Notes: generated by a model from the letters alone, not told the origin. 64,000 bases of DNA from JBFWRK01 sp050248955 (GCA_050248955.1 JBFWRK010000018.1:1-64000), one strand, 5' to 3'; counted from the first letter of the stretch, positions 1 to 8,251 are shown. Translations and numbers: made by a program.

Positions 1-465
1 CAGGATGCCGGTCTCCTCCTCGACCTCCTTGATCGCGACCTCCGACGGCGAGTAGCCGGTGTCCGCCCAGCCGGTCGGGTACAGCCAGATGCCCGAATCG
101 GCCCGCTGCACGAGCAGGATCTCCCCCTTGTCGTTGCCGCAGATGACCCCGATCGCGACCTTCGGCGTGACGTATCCCGGCACGCCCTCGCCGACGCTCT
201 CGAGCCACTCCTGCACGAAGTGGTCCTGCTCACGGCGGACCTCGAGCGCCTCGTCGGCCGCGGCCTTGATGTCCGACGCGACCTTGAGGACCTCCTCGAA
301 CCGCTCCTTCTCGTAGAGGCTCTGGGTGAACCCGAGGCCGGTGCGGGCGACCGCGGCCAGGGTCTCGCTCCAACGGGCGAGGTCGCGCGTGAAGTCGCCA
401 GGACGGAGGGGGTCCTCGATCGTCACCCCTGGATCGTCTGCCGCGGCGGCGTCCTCGTGAGCCAT
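1..465 (-). CDS. NUDIX hydrolase with N-terminal helical domain (3' end cut)
   Basis: Read on the minus strand from ATG at 465 and running off the window at base 1, so the C-terminus is missing. The first 90 or so residues are helical and charged, like the N-terminal domain seen in some Gram-positive NUDIX proteins. The catalytic domain then begins with PKVAIGVICGNDKGEILLVQ, and the NUDIX box reads GYSPSEVAIKEVEEETGI near the window edge. The usual REV is KEV here, and the EExG core is present. Such enzymes hydrolyse nucleoside diphosphates linked to another moiety; the substrate cannot be told from this. The start is supported by a TAGCGT hexamer 7 nt upstream. It faces the same way as the sigma-factor fusion gene, 24 bases behind that gene's stop. 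Confidence 0.85.
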   Translation of the reverse strand, partial: MAHEDAAAADDPGVTIEDPLRPGDFTRDLARWSETLAAVARTGLGFTQSLYEKERFEEVLKVASDIKAAADEALEVRREQDHFVQEWLESVGEGVPGYVTPKVAIGVICGNDKGEILLVQRADSGIWLYPTGWADTGYSPSEVAIKEVEEETGIL

Positions 466-472
466 GGGACCG

Positions 473-478
473 ACGCTA
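473..478 (-). promoter_or_regulatory. leaderless -10 hexamer of the NUDIX gene
   Basis: TAGCGT on the minus strand, 7 nt before the ATG at 465. No clear -35. Same geometry as many other genes here. Confidence 0.5.
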
Positions 479-489
479 ATGGACGAGCG

Positions 490-3090
490 TCAGAGCGCCA
501 CGACGAAGGCGACGGCGCCGACCCGCACCAGGTCCCGCTCTGACGTGAACGACAACGTGACGCTCGCTGCGCGGCCGTCGACCGACGCGGTGATCCGGTC
601 GACATCGACCCCGAAGTTGTTCGCGAACGCTGGTGAGCGCTCGCCCACGATCGAGCTGTTGAAGACGTCGTCAGGGCGGCCGAGCGCGTCCATCAGGGGT
701 GCTCCGCCGAGCTCGGTGTCCTCCTGGGCAAGCGTGAGGTCGCCTTCCTGCGCGGTCCACGTGACCGTCACCTCCCGGGCGCCGGCGACCGGAGCGATGC
801 CGTTCACCGAGACCAGCGTCGGGGTGGCGCCGAGCGTCGCGTGCTGATCGACGAGCGCAACGAGCGCCCGCGGCGACGCCGCGTCGCGGTAGGCGACGAA
901 CAGGCTCCAGCCGGCGAAGCGCCCCATGCCGGTTCCGGCCTGCACGCCGCTGACCGTGTAGCGGCCGCTCGCGGTGACGGCCGCGGTGACGTCTGCCGAG
1001 GCGTAGTAGACGCTCGCGGCATCAGGTGCGAACCGCACCACATCTGCCACGACCGGCCGCGATCCCGCCGGGCCGGCGAAAACGATCCCGTCCGGCTTGC
1101 CGGTCGCGGGGCGGCCGAGGTCGCCACCAGCGAGGTCGCCACCCCAGACCAACAGCGCCCGCTCGATCGTCGCGCCCGCCGGCAACGTCAGCACTGCCGA
1201 CGACGAGTTCAGCACGCCCGCCTTCTCGTCACCGCCGACCATCACCATGTTGTTCCGTTGGCGCAGGTTGCCGTCCCCCGCCGCTGTGCCTTGCTGCGCC
1301 GCCGCGCACTGGCCGATCAGCAGCTCGGCGCAGGTCATCGAGGTGTTGCCGATCGCGATGATGCCGCCGCGCAGGATCCGATGGAACGCGAGATCGGTGC
1401 CCGGCGCGACGGTGATGCCGAGCGTCGGCCCAACGCGCGCGGCAAGCCCGTTCGACGCGACCGAGGGGGTGAGCTCGATCACGACGCCCACCGTCGGGGC
1501 GAGACGCAGTTCGATCGCGGCGCGGCTCGATGCTCCCGCTTCGAGCCTCGGCAACGCGCAGGAGAGCGTCGACGCCGCCGCCCGACACGCCCAGCCCGGA
1601 GCGTCGATCTCAGCGAGCTCGACTCCGGCCGGCAGCGGGAGGGTGACGACCGGCGCGACCGCGGGGCCGACCGGACCGGTGCTGCGCCGGTTGCCGACAC
1701 CGCCTGCGCCGCCGGCAGCGTTCCCCACGGTCAGGTCGACGTAGCCGTAGTGCCCTGCGACGAACGGTCCGCCGGCCGATGCGCTGACGGACAGCGACGG
1801 CGGCACCGGCACGGGCGGCGGCCCGGTAGCGACGATGCTCGTCGTCGGCACGGCGCTCGTCGGCGGCACGGTGGTGGGTGGCGCGGTGGTGGGTGGCGGG
1901 GTGGTCGATGGCGCCGTGGTGGATGATGCGGCGGCGGGCTGGGTCGCGCGCGGTGCCGTCGTCGGCATCGGTGACGGCCGCTGCGGTGCGAGCACCGGCG
2001 ATGCGGTCGTCGCGACCGTCGAGATGGTGGACGTCCCTGCCGGCGATGGTGGGACAGGGCCGGCGGAGGCCACGCTGGTCGCGGTCGCAGCCGTCGAGCT
2101 GACAGCCCGCTCGGTGGCCGACGGCGACGCGCTCGGCGTCGCCGGTGACCCCGGCGACGAGGCGACCTCTTGGCGCTCGCCGCCGCCGAGCGCCGAGGCG
2201 GCGACGATCGCGACCACCAGCACGATGGCTGCCGCCACTGCAGTGGCGGCGATGCGCGAGGACCGACCGGCGCGGCGGAAGAGCGCGCCCACGCTCTTGC
2301 CGCCGCCGAGGACAGCGAGGTACTTCGCCGCCGGCACACCGACGATCAACGGGACGAGCACGACGCGCAGCTGCGCGTTCGCGCCGTTCAGCTCGAGCAG
2401 CAGCGCCGAGCAGCGCTCGCACTGCGCGAGGTGCTCCTCGACCTTGCGATCGTCGCGGGCGGACAGCGCGCCGCGGACGTGGGCGCCGAGCTTCGATCGG
2501 CTCTCGGCGCAGCCCGACGGCGTCGGCTGGCGGAGGTGCGCCTGCAGGTACGCCTGCCGCAGACCTTCCCTCGCCCGGTATGCGAGCGCCGCCACCGCGT
2601 TCGGCGCGAGCCCGAGGAGCGGAGCCACCTCGGCGACGCTGCGACCCTCGACCTCGGTGTGCCACAGCACGAGCTGCCATCGCTCCGGCAGCGTCGAGAA
2701 GGCATGGGCAACGAGCGAGCGGTCCTCGCTCGATGCCGACTGCTGGAGGAGCGCGGCGTTGACGTCGTCGGGGACCTCGGCGCGCACGTCGACACGTCGG
2801 TCCTTGCGGACGCGGTCGTAGAACACGTTGCGCACCGTGGTGAGCAGGTACGGCCGGAAGGCGATCTCCGGGCCCCGGCCGGCGCGCAGGGCGTGCAGCA
2901 CGCGGCTGAACGCTTCGGACACGAGGTCATCGGCATCGGCGGAGGATCGCGTGAGGCCGAGCGCCGCCGCTCGCGCCGAGTGCCCGTGACGCCGGTACAG
3001 CTCCGCGTAGGCCTCGTCACCGCCCACTCGCGCCGCGGCGATCAGTTCGGCGTCGTTCGGCACGCTCGGCGCGTGCTCGGCAGCGGTCAT
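490..3090 (-). CDS. ECF-like sigma factor fused to zinc-finger anti-sigma region, membrane segment and surface domain
   Basis: An 866-residue fusion. Residues about 12-100 are sigma region 2 (DADDLVSEAFSRVLHALR) and 133-185 are region 4 (LPERWQLVLWHTEVEGRSVA, then a helix-turn-helix). A zinc-binding anti-sigma motif follows with C194 and H220-x3-C224-x2-C227. Hydrophobic stretches lie at about 242-262 and 280-302; the second is a clear membrane segment. Next come some 120 residues rich in Ser, Thr and Pro, then about 440 residues of beta-rich domains resembling DUF11 and DUF3344-type surface modules. By inference this is a membrane-tethered sigma factor carrying its own anti-sigma and an outside sensor or adhesin part. 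The ATG at 3090 overlaps the stop of the upstream gene (ATGA), so the two are coupled. The frame stays open to 3570, but the upstream part is the shadow of that gene. Confidence 0.85.
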   Translation of the reverse strand: MTAAEHAPSVPNDAELIAAARVGGDEAYAELYRRHGHSARAAALGLTRSSADADDLVSEAFSRVLHALRAGRGPEIAFRPYLLTTVRNVFYDRVRKDRRVDVRAEVPDDVNAALLQQSASSEDRSLVAHAFSTLPERWQLVLWHTEVEGRSVAEVAPLLGLAPNAVAALAYRAREGLRQAYLQAHLRQPTPSGCAESRSKLGAHVRGALSARDDRKVEEHLAQCERCSALLLELNGANAQLRVVLVPLIVGVPAAKYLAVLGGGKSVGALFRRAGRSSRIAATAVAAAIVLVVAIVAASALGGGERQEVASSPGSPATPSASPSATERAVSSTAATATSVASAGPVPPSPAGTSTISTVATTASPVLAPQRPSPMPTTAPRATQPAAASSTTAPSTTPPPTTAPPTTVPPTSAVPTTSIVATGPPPVPVPPSLSVSASAGGPFVAGHYGYVDLTVGNAAGGAGGVGNRRSTGPVGPAVAPVVTLPLPAGVELAEIDAPGWACRAAASTLSCALPRLEAGASSRAAIELRLAPTVGVVIELTPSVASNGLAARVGPTLGITVAPGTDLAFHRILRGGIIAIGNTSMTCAELLIGQCAAAQQGTAAGDGNLRQRNNMVMVGGDEKAGVLNSSSAVLTLPAGATIERALLVWGGDLAGGDLGRPATGKPDGIVFAGPAGSRPVVADVVRFAPDAASVYYASADVTAAVTASGRYTVSGVQAGTGMGRFAGWSLFVAYRDAASPRALVALVDQHATLGATPTLVSVNGIAPVAGAREVTVTWTAQEGDLTLAQEDTELGGAPLMDALGRPDDVFNSSIVGERSPAFANNFGVDVDRITASVDGRAASVTLSFTSERDLVRVGAVAFVVAL

Positions 3091-3548
3091 CGGCGCTCCC
3101 CCAGTCGCCCCTCGGCACGCCGCCGATCGAGCACCGTCTTCGCCTTCCACGCGCCCCAGATCAAGCCCGGCTCCTGCAGATCCTCGGCGACGTCGCGCCA
3201 CGTCGCAGGACTCAAGTCGTAGATGTCGTCGGGGAACGCCCGCTCGTCGAACTCCGAACGGCGGACCGGCGGCACGCCGACAGCGCGCAGGACCGCAGTC
3301 GGATGGACGACGGCCCTGCGGAGCACAGCGAGCGGATTCGTCCGCTGCGCGTCGACGTCGATCTCGAAGAGCGCGCTGAGCTCGGCACGCACCTGAGCAC
3401 GGGCAGCAGCAGCGGCGTCCGCGGCGGCGCGCTGGTGCGGCTCGAACGGCGTGGCCGCTGCGGCCAAGCGATCTCGGATGCACCGCTCGATCCACTCCTC
3501 GACGGCACGGTCCACCCGTGCCAACAGTTCCGTCGAGTACTCGTCCAC
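3087..3548 (-). CDS. hypothetical protein translationally coupled to the sigma fusion
   Basis: A 153-residue, soluble, mostly helical protein starting at GTG 3548 (VDEYSTELLARVDRAVEEWI). I do not recognise a family. The N-terminal half is Ala/Arg/Glu-rich and likely forms long helices. The second half carries RTNPLAVLRRAVVHPTAVL and a conserved-looking aromatic stretch FPDDIYDLSPATWRDVAEDL, ending in a basic tail. Its stop overlaps the ATG of the sigma-factor fusion, which suggests a shared job such as a partner or modulator of that sigma factor; this is inference from position only. Longer frames reaching 3908 exist but run through repeat-rich non-coding DNA, so I chose the first start that gives sensible sequence. 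Confidence 0.65.
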   Translation of the reverse strand: MDEYSTELLARVDRAVEEWIERCIRDRLAAAATPFEPHQRAAADAAAAARAQVRAELSALFEIDVDAQRTNPLAVLRRAVVHPTAVLRAVGVPPVRRSEFDERAFPDDIYDLSPATWRDVAEDLQEPGLIWGAWKAKTVLDRRRAEGRLGERR

Positions 3549-3961
3549 GCCCCCATCCTGCCCCCCACACACCCCACCCACCCCCAGCGAACCCCCTGCA
3601 GACCCTCCCCCCGAGTCGCCGGCGTCGCCTCTGTGGCGACTCGTGACGGCAAGACCGGACGTCCGTCGCCTTTGTGGCGAGAAATGAGGCCCGTGGTTGC
3701 GCGTGACGGCTGGAGACGCTGGAGCGCCGGAGTGTGCTGGTGCGACGTCGTCATCTGGCCGACGAGACCTCAGCCGCGCCGTTTCTCTGCTCATCCGCGT
3801 CACCAGCCCCAATCTCTGATCGGGCGAGGTCGTCGGATGTCCGGATGGGAGCGGAGAACCCGTCGGGAGTCGTCGGCGAGCAGAGAACCCGGGGAGAGCG
3901 GGACCCACCCGAGGGCGGCTGCGGGCCCGGCCCGGCGGTCAGCAGGGCGGGGGTGCGGCGG
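3549..3961. other. 413-base gene-free region with hairpins and GAGCAGAG motifs
   Basis: No convincing gene. It holds two related short hairpins (GTCGCCTCTGTGGCGAC at 3624-3640 and GTCGCCTTTGTGGCGA at 3665-3680), each followed by CGTGACGGC (3642-3650 and 3702-3710). It also holds three copies of the GAGCAGAG motif: 3782-3792 (reverse), 3849-3860 (GAGCGGAGAACC) and 3878-3889 (GAGCAGAGAACC). Confidence 0.6.
3782..3889. repeat. GAGCAGAGAACC motif cluster 1
   Basis: GAGCAGAGAAA on the minus strand at 3782-3792, GAGCGGAGAACC at 3849-3860 and GAGCAGAGAACC at 3878-3889 on the plus strand. The outer pair forms an inverted repeat about 85 bases apart. The same word recurs near 40.2-40.35 kb and 62.15-62.23 kb, always outside genes or at a gene's very end. 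Confidence 0.6.
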
Positions 3962-4858
3962 TCAGCGGGGCGGGCGGGTGGCGCGGTGGTGGTCGCGGAG
4001 CTCGCGGCAGCCGAGGAACTCGATCTCCTGCGCGGCGAGGAGATCCCGGAACGCAGGGTCCGAGAACAGCTCGTACTCGGCGATGCGGATGTGCGCCGAG
4101 TGCGGCTCGATCGCCTCGACGTCGCCCGGCGCGTTGAAGTGCATCGCGACGAACGTGAGCCCAGCCGGCATCGTGGTGAACAGCTCCGTGTACCACTCCT
4201 CGGCGCTCGTCGTCCGGTGCCAGTTCGTCTCGAGCACGCGGTCGAACACGATGAAGCCGAGCGATCGGGCCCGCGCCACGGTCTCGTCGTAACGAGCCTC
4301 GTCGGCAGCGGCCAGGTGCTTGCGCGGTCCGTAGTCGGCGAGCCGGAGCGTGAGCAGCACGGGCACGTCGAACTCCACGCCCAGGCGCAGGTACGCGTCA
4401 CAGAACTCCGGCGCGAGAGCAGCGCCCATGTGCGCGTCCAGATGGGTCACGTCGATGCCGGCGGACAGTGCCCGCTCGACCTGCGCTCGCATCTCGGTCT
4501 CAGCGGCGGCCGGATCGCAGTGGCGGCGTGTGCTCGCCACGTCGCGCCAGAAGAACCCGTCCGGGTCGGTCAGGCCCGACGACGCTGGCGGCGTCGTCAG
4601 CGGCCGCCACTTGTACTGCGGCTTCTCGCTGTTGAGCGTCAGGTGCACGCCGAGATCGAGCGCTGGCTCGGCCGCCGCGGCCAGCGCGATCTCGTGGAAC
4701 CACGGGCACGGCACCATCACCGAGCCGCTGCCCACGACGCCCGACGCGGAGAGCTCCAGGAACGCCTGGTTCGCGCCGTGGCACATCCCGATGTCGTCCT
4801 GATGCACCACCACGCGCCGGGCACCTGCGACGGCAGCGGCTGCGGCTGCGGCCATCAT
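3962..4858 (-). CDS. YdjC/ChbG-family carbohydrate deacetylase
   Basis: A 298-residue protein of the YdjC/ChbG family, which removes acetyl groups from N-acetylated oligosaccharides such as chitobiose using a metal. Family marks visible are RRVVVHQDDIGMCHGANQAF near the start (the metal-binding aspartate pair), DLGVHLTLNSE, VTHLDAHMGAALAP (histidine ligand region) and the C-terminal AMHFNAPGDVEAIEPHSAHI. No signal peptide, so probably cytoplasmic. Start is the first of two ATGs (4858 or 4855) and overlaps the stop of the oxidoreductase gene upstream, so both lie in one operon and may treat one sugar. Substrate is unknown. About 298 residues is normal for the family. Confidence 0.85.
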   Translation of the reverse strand: MMAAAAAAAVAGARRVVVHQDDIGMCHGANQAFLELSASGVVGSGSVMVPCPWFHEIALAAAAEPALDLGVHLTLNSEKPQYKWRPLTTPPASSGLTDPDGFFWRDVASTRRHCDPAAAETEMRAQVERALSAGIDVTHLDAHMGAALAPEFCDAYLRLGVEFDVPVLLTLRLADYGPRKHLAAADEARYDETVARARSLGFIVFDRVLETNWHRTTSAEEWYTELFTTMPAGLTFVAMHFNAPGDVEAIEPHSAHIRIAEYELFSDPAFRDLLAAQEIEFLGCRELRDHHRATRPPR

Positions 4859-6018
4859 CCCGCGGCACCCGCAGGCTCCGACGCCGGCGCGTCCTTGTCG
4901 ACGGGGACGAGCGGGATGACCCATCGGTCCACGGCCACAACCTCCCCGGTCGTCGCCGCGCGGCGCACCGCATGCGCGACCGCCGTCGCCCGCGCGCTCG
5001 CCGCCGCTCCCGGCAGCTCGACCGCCTGCCCGCTGCGTACTGCCATCGCGAACGCCTCGATCTGCCCGACCACTCCGGCGGCCGTCGCGTCGTCCACGTC
5101 CGACCCTGGCATGATCGCCATCCCGTCGGAGGTGCCGATCCGGGTCCGCCCCGTGGGCAGGAGGTCCACGAGCAGCGCGCCGCGAGAACCGAGGATCTCG
5201 GTGCGGACGTCGTCGCCGTAGCGGGCGTTGCGTGACAGGTCGACCGTCGCCACGGCGCCGCCGGACAGCTCGAGCACGGCTACGAGGTTGTCGACGTCGC
5301 CCACCTCGGCGACGCCTCCGTCGACCGGCGGCAACGACCACGCACGTACGCGCTCGATGCTGCACCCTGTGAGCCATTCGGCGAGATCGAACTCGTGGAC
5401 CCCGCAGTCCACCGCCAGCCCGCCGCTGACCGCCGGATCGCAGAACGAGGCGGGTGGCGGGTCGGCGTCCCACTGTGACAGCCGCACCATGAGCGGCTGA
5501 CCGATCTGGCCGGCGACGATCGCCTCGCGAGCGCGCCGCCACGGCGGTGAGAACCGACGCCAGAAGCCGACCTGCAGCACGCGGCCTGCGTCGCGAGCCA
5601 GCGCGCCGAGCAGCTCGCTCTCCTCCGGCTCCAACGACAGCGGCTTCTCGCACAGCACGTGGAGGCCCGCTGCGAGCGCGCGCCGGACGAGATCGGGATG
5701 GGTCGGCGTCGGTGTCGCGATCAGGCACGCTTCGAGACCGGGGTGGGCGAACGCCTCGTCGGCAGTCGCGTACAGCGCAGCGCCGTGGAGCACATCGGCG
5801 ACCGCATCGAGCGACGACTGCGACGCGTCGGCGACGGCGACGACCTCGACCGAGGAGGCGCCGGCCGGTGTGACACCGCCTGCACCGCCTGCACCGCCTG
5901 CGCCGGACGCACCGCCCGAGCCACCCACCCCGCTGGCACCCGCCAGGCAACGGGCGTGGAACGCTCCCATCCGGCCGACGCCGATGATCGCCAGCCGCAC
6001 GCCGTCCCCTCCGAGCAT
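4855..6018 (-). CDS. Gfo/Idh/MocA-family oxidoreductase with Gly/Ala-rich insert
   Basis: A 387-residue NAD(P)-dependent dehydrogenase of the Gfo/Idh/MocA family, which oxidises sugars or inositols. The Rossmann start VRLAIIGVGRMGAFHARCLA is clear, followed by CLIATPTPTHPDLVRRAL and the family signature LHVLCEKPLSLEPEE. Between the first helix and second strand there is an odd low-complexity loop of about 28 residues, rich in Gly, Ala and Ser, not usual for the family. The C-terminal half has GGLAVDCGVHEFDLAEWLTG, the substrate-side helix with a conserved His. Start ATG 6018 fits a TACACT hexamer 6 nt upstream. The stop overlaps the start of the YdjC-like deacetylase, suggesting joint metabolism of an amino sugar or related compound. 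Confidence 0.85.
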   Translation of the reverse strand: MLGGDGVRLAIIGVGRMGAFHARCLAGASGVGGSGGASGAGGAGGAGGVTPAGASSVEVVAVADASQSSLDAVADVLHGAALYATADEAFAHPGLEACLIATPTPTHPDLVRRALAAGLHVLCEKPLSLEPEESELLGALARDAGRVLQVGFWRRFSPPWRRAREAIVAGQIGQPLMVRLSQWDADPPPASFCDPAVSGGLAVDCGVHEFDLAEWLTGCSIERVRAWSLPPVDGGVAEVGDVDNLVAVLELSGGAVATVDLSRNARYGDDVRTEILGSRGALLVDLLPTGRTRIGTSDGMAIMPGSDVDDATAAGVVGQIEAFAMAVRSGQAVELPGAAASARATAVAHAVRRAATTGEVVAVDRWVIPLVPVDKDAPASEPAGAAG

Positions 6019-6024
6019 CGAGCG

Positions 6025-6030
6025 AGTGTA
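6025..6030 (-). promoter_or_regulatory. leaderless -10 hexamer of the Gfo/Idh operon
   Basis: TACACT on the minus strand, 6 nt before ATG 6018. Supports that start over the in-frame GTG at 6000. Confidence 0.55.
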
Positions 6031-6093
6031 CGAGCCGGCGCGAAGCACCCTCGTCCGCGCACCGTGTGCGAAACCGTCGCCGTGGGAGCCGAC

Positions 6094-6099
6094 TAGCGT
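6094..6099 (+). promoter_or_regulatory. leaderless -10 hexamer of the Hsp20 gene
   Basis: TAGCGT, 6 nt before ATG 6106. It sits in an 18-base word (6085-6102) found again exactly at 13843-13860. Confidence 0.55.
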
Positions 6100-6105
6100 T
6101 CGGTC

Positions 6106-6492
6106 ATGTCGACCGGACAGCCGAGCCACCAGGTCGTCGTCGAAGCGACCGAGACCGCAGAACGGACGATGACGTCGCAGCGCGTCCCCGTCAACGTCTA
6201 CGAGGCGACCGGTGCTCTGGTCGTCATCGCCCCCTTGCCCGCTGTGACCGCCGAGGACGTGACCATCGAGCTCCGGCCGGGCTCGTTGCGGTTCTGGGCG
6301 CACCTGCGCAGCGCAGGCCCGCGGGACCACCTCGTGCACGAATGGGACTACGGCGGCTACGAGCGCGAGCTCAGCGTGCCCGACGGGTTCGGTGGAGGCC
6401 TCGAAGCCTCGCTCGCGAACGGCCAGCTCGCGATCCGAGTCCTCCGTGGTCAGGCCACGGACATCGTCTCGATCAAGCCGACACCGCTCTGA
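6106..6492 (+). CDS. Hsp20/alpha-crystallin-like small heat-shock protein
   Basis: A 128-residue protein resembling the alpha-crystallin domain: VPVNVYEATGALVVIAPLPA, then VTIELRPGSLRFWAHL and YERELSVPDGFGGGLEASLA with NGQLAIRVLR near the end, matching the beta-sandwich order of Hsp20 (the last like the A-x-NGxL motif). These are ATP-independent chaperones that hold unfolding proteins. N- and C-terminal arms are short, and no IXI motif is evident, so oligomer assembly may differ from classic members. It stands alone behind a leaderless promoter; the TIR-SIR2 gene begins 88 bases on. No heat-shock operator is visible. Confidence 0.75.
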   Translation: MSTGQPSHQVVVEATETAERTMTSQRVPVNVYEATGALVVIAPLPAVTAEDVTIELRPGSLRFWAHLRSAGPRDHLVHEWDYGGYERELSVPDGFGGGLEASLANGQLAIRVLRGQATDIVSIKPTPL

Positions 6493-6580
6493 CGCGACCG
6501 TCGGCCCCGCACGGCGTGAGGTGTGAGGAGCGCGCGAGGATGTGGGCGAGGGGGAGGCTGAGCGTGAGGCGTCCGGAGCG

Positions 6581-8251
6581 ATGAAGATCTTCATCAGCTA
6601 CGCGCGGCGGGACGCGGCTTCGGTCGAGCTCCTCCATGCCGACCTCGAGCAGGCGAAGCACGAGCCGTGGTACGACCGCAACCTCGACGGTGGTCAACGG
6701 TGGTGGGACGCGCTGGTCGGACAGATCCGGGGCTGCCAACTGTTCCTGTTCGTGCTGAGCCCCGAGTCGTTGCGCTCTCGCGCGTGCCGAGCCGAGCTCG
6801 CGTACGCAGTCGCGACGCATCGGCCCGTCCTGCCCGTGATGGTGCGCGACGTGAACATCGAGCTCGCGCCCGACCCCATCGGCGTGACGCACATCGTCGA
6901 CCAGCGCGAGCGGACGCCCGCGAGCGCGATCGCGCTCCTCACCGCGATCGCTCAGCTCCCCACTCCGCCGCCGGTACCCGACCCGCCACCGCCACCCCCA
7001 CCGCCGCCGGTCACCGATCTCGGACCGGTGCGCGAGCGCCTGTCCGCCGACGTGCTCGACCTCGCCGGCCAGCAGGCGCTGTTCGCCGACCTGGTGACGC
7101 ACGCGGACAACATCGACCAGCAGGCGACGGTCCGCGGCCTGCTGACGATGCTGCGCGACCGCTCGGACGTCGCCGCCTCCGTGGCGCGTGAGGCCGACGC
7201 GCTGCTGGCGACGCTCCCGCTCGACGACGACACGAACGGCGACGACGCGCCGGTTCGGCCCCGGCGACCCCTGTCCGAGCGCGACCCCGACTCGGTCGAC
7301 CGCCTGCGCTCGCTGGTCACGCACATCCGCAGCGACCACTTCACGCCGATCACGGGCAACGGGCTGGCGGCGTCGTTGATCGGCTCCCGCAGACACCTCG
7401 CGCGGGAGTGGTCGCGCAGCTTCGAGTTCCCGATGGAGAAGCACCACCAGGACAACCTCCCCGAGGTCGCCCGGTTCATCGCAGTGATGACCAACACCGA
7501 CACGTTGCGGTCGAGCCTGCACGACTACTTGCGCGACCGCCTCCACGCCCGCCTCGCGGCCGGCAGCACCGCGGCCGCAGCCTCGGACTCGCTCGGTCAG
7601 GTGATGCGCGCCGCGTGGGACGAGCACCGCGCACCGGACGACGCATTCGTCGTGCTCGCCTCGCTCCCGTGCCGCATCTACGTCTGCGCCCATCCCTGGG
7701 ACCTCCAGAGCGAGTCGCTCCGCATGGCCGGCAAGGATCCGGTTACCGAGGTGTGCCGCTGGCGTCCAGACGTCTACGACTGGCCGCCGTCGATCTTCGA
7801 GTCGGAGCCCGGGTTCGTCCCGAGCGTCGAACGCCCGCTCGTGTACCACGTGTTCGGTCACCTCGACGTGCCCGAATCGCTCGTGATCACCGAGGACGAC
7901 TACGACGACTTCCTCGTCGGGATCACCGAGAACCGTGCGCTCATCCCTCCGCCCGTGCAGCGAGCGCTCGCCGACTCCGCGCTGCTGCTGCTCGGCTTCG
8001 AGCTCGAGGAACGCGACGTGAGGGTGCTCCTGCGGACGCTCGTCAGCCAGGAGGGCGCGCAGAAGCTGAACAAGTACACGCATGTCGCCGCACAGCTCGA
8101 TCTTCGCGACGGGGTCGTCTCGCCGCAGCGCGCGCAGCGCTACCTCGAGCGCTACTTCGCGAAGTTCCGCCAGCCGTCGATCGACATCTTCTGGGGCTCG
8201 GTGGACGAGTTCGCCGCCGACCTCGCCGAGATCTGGGGCATGCCCAGGTGA
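6581..8251 (+). CDS. TIR-SIR2-like two-domain protein
   Basis: A 556-residue protein. Residues 1-125 are a TIR domain (MKIFISYARRDAASVELLHA; then LFLFVLSPESLRSRACRAEL, in which E72 sits where TIR NADases have their catalytic glutamate). A proline-rich hinge (about 127-145) and a helical stretch (150-215) lead to a SIR2-like domain of the PF13289 kind (TPITGNGL at 255-262; later PLVYHVFGHLDVPESLVITE followed by DDY). The SIR2 part looks worn: where family enzymes carry a TNYD-like motif this reads CAHPWD, and the usual LHG is VFG. TIR and SIR2 domains deplete NAD in known antiphage systems. Start is ATG 6581; its stop overlaps the GTG of the STAND gene (GTGA), so the pair is an operon. Confidence 0.85.
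   Translation: MKIFISYARRDAASVELLHADLEQAKHEPWYDRNLDGGQRWWDALVGQIRGCQLFLFVLSPESLRSRACRAELAYAVATHRPVLPVMVRDVNIELAPDPIGVTHIVDQRERTPASAIALLTAIAQLPTPPPVPDPPPPPPPPPVTDLGPVRERLSADVLDLAGQQALFADLVTHADNIDQQATVRGLLTMLRDRSDVAASVAREADALLATLPLDDDTNGDDAPVRPRRPLSERDPDSVDRLRSLVTHIRSDHFTPITGNGLAASLIGSRRHLAREWSRSFEFPMEKHHQDNLPEVARFIAVMTNTDTLRSSLHDYLRDRLHARLAAGSTAAAASDSLGQVMRAAWDEHRAPDDAFVVLASLPCRIYVCAHPWDLQSESLRMAGKDPVTEVCRWRPDVYDWPPSIFESEPGFVPSVERPLVYHVFGHLDVPESLVITEDDYDDFLVGITENRALIPPPVQRALADSALLLLGFELEERDVRVLLRTLVSQEGAQKLNKYTHVAAQLDLRDGVVSPQRAQRYLERYFAKFRQPSIDIFWGSVDEFAADLAEIWGMPR

Noticed and set aside
3624..3710. hairpin pair as a CRISPR or transposon end
   Set aside because: Unequal spacing, no terminal repeats and no transposase nearby.
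6106..6492. Hsp20-like gene as part of the TIR-STAND operon
   Set aside because: It has its own leaderless promoter and an 88-base gap without coupling; adjacency may be chance.
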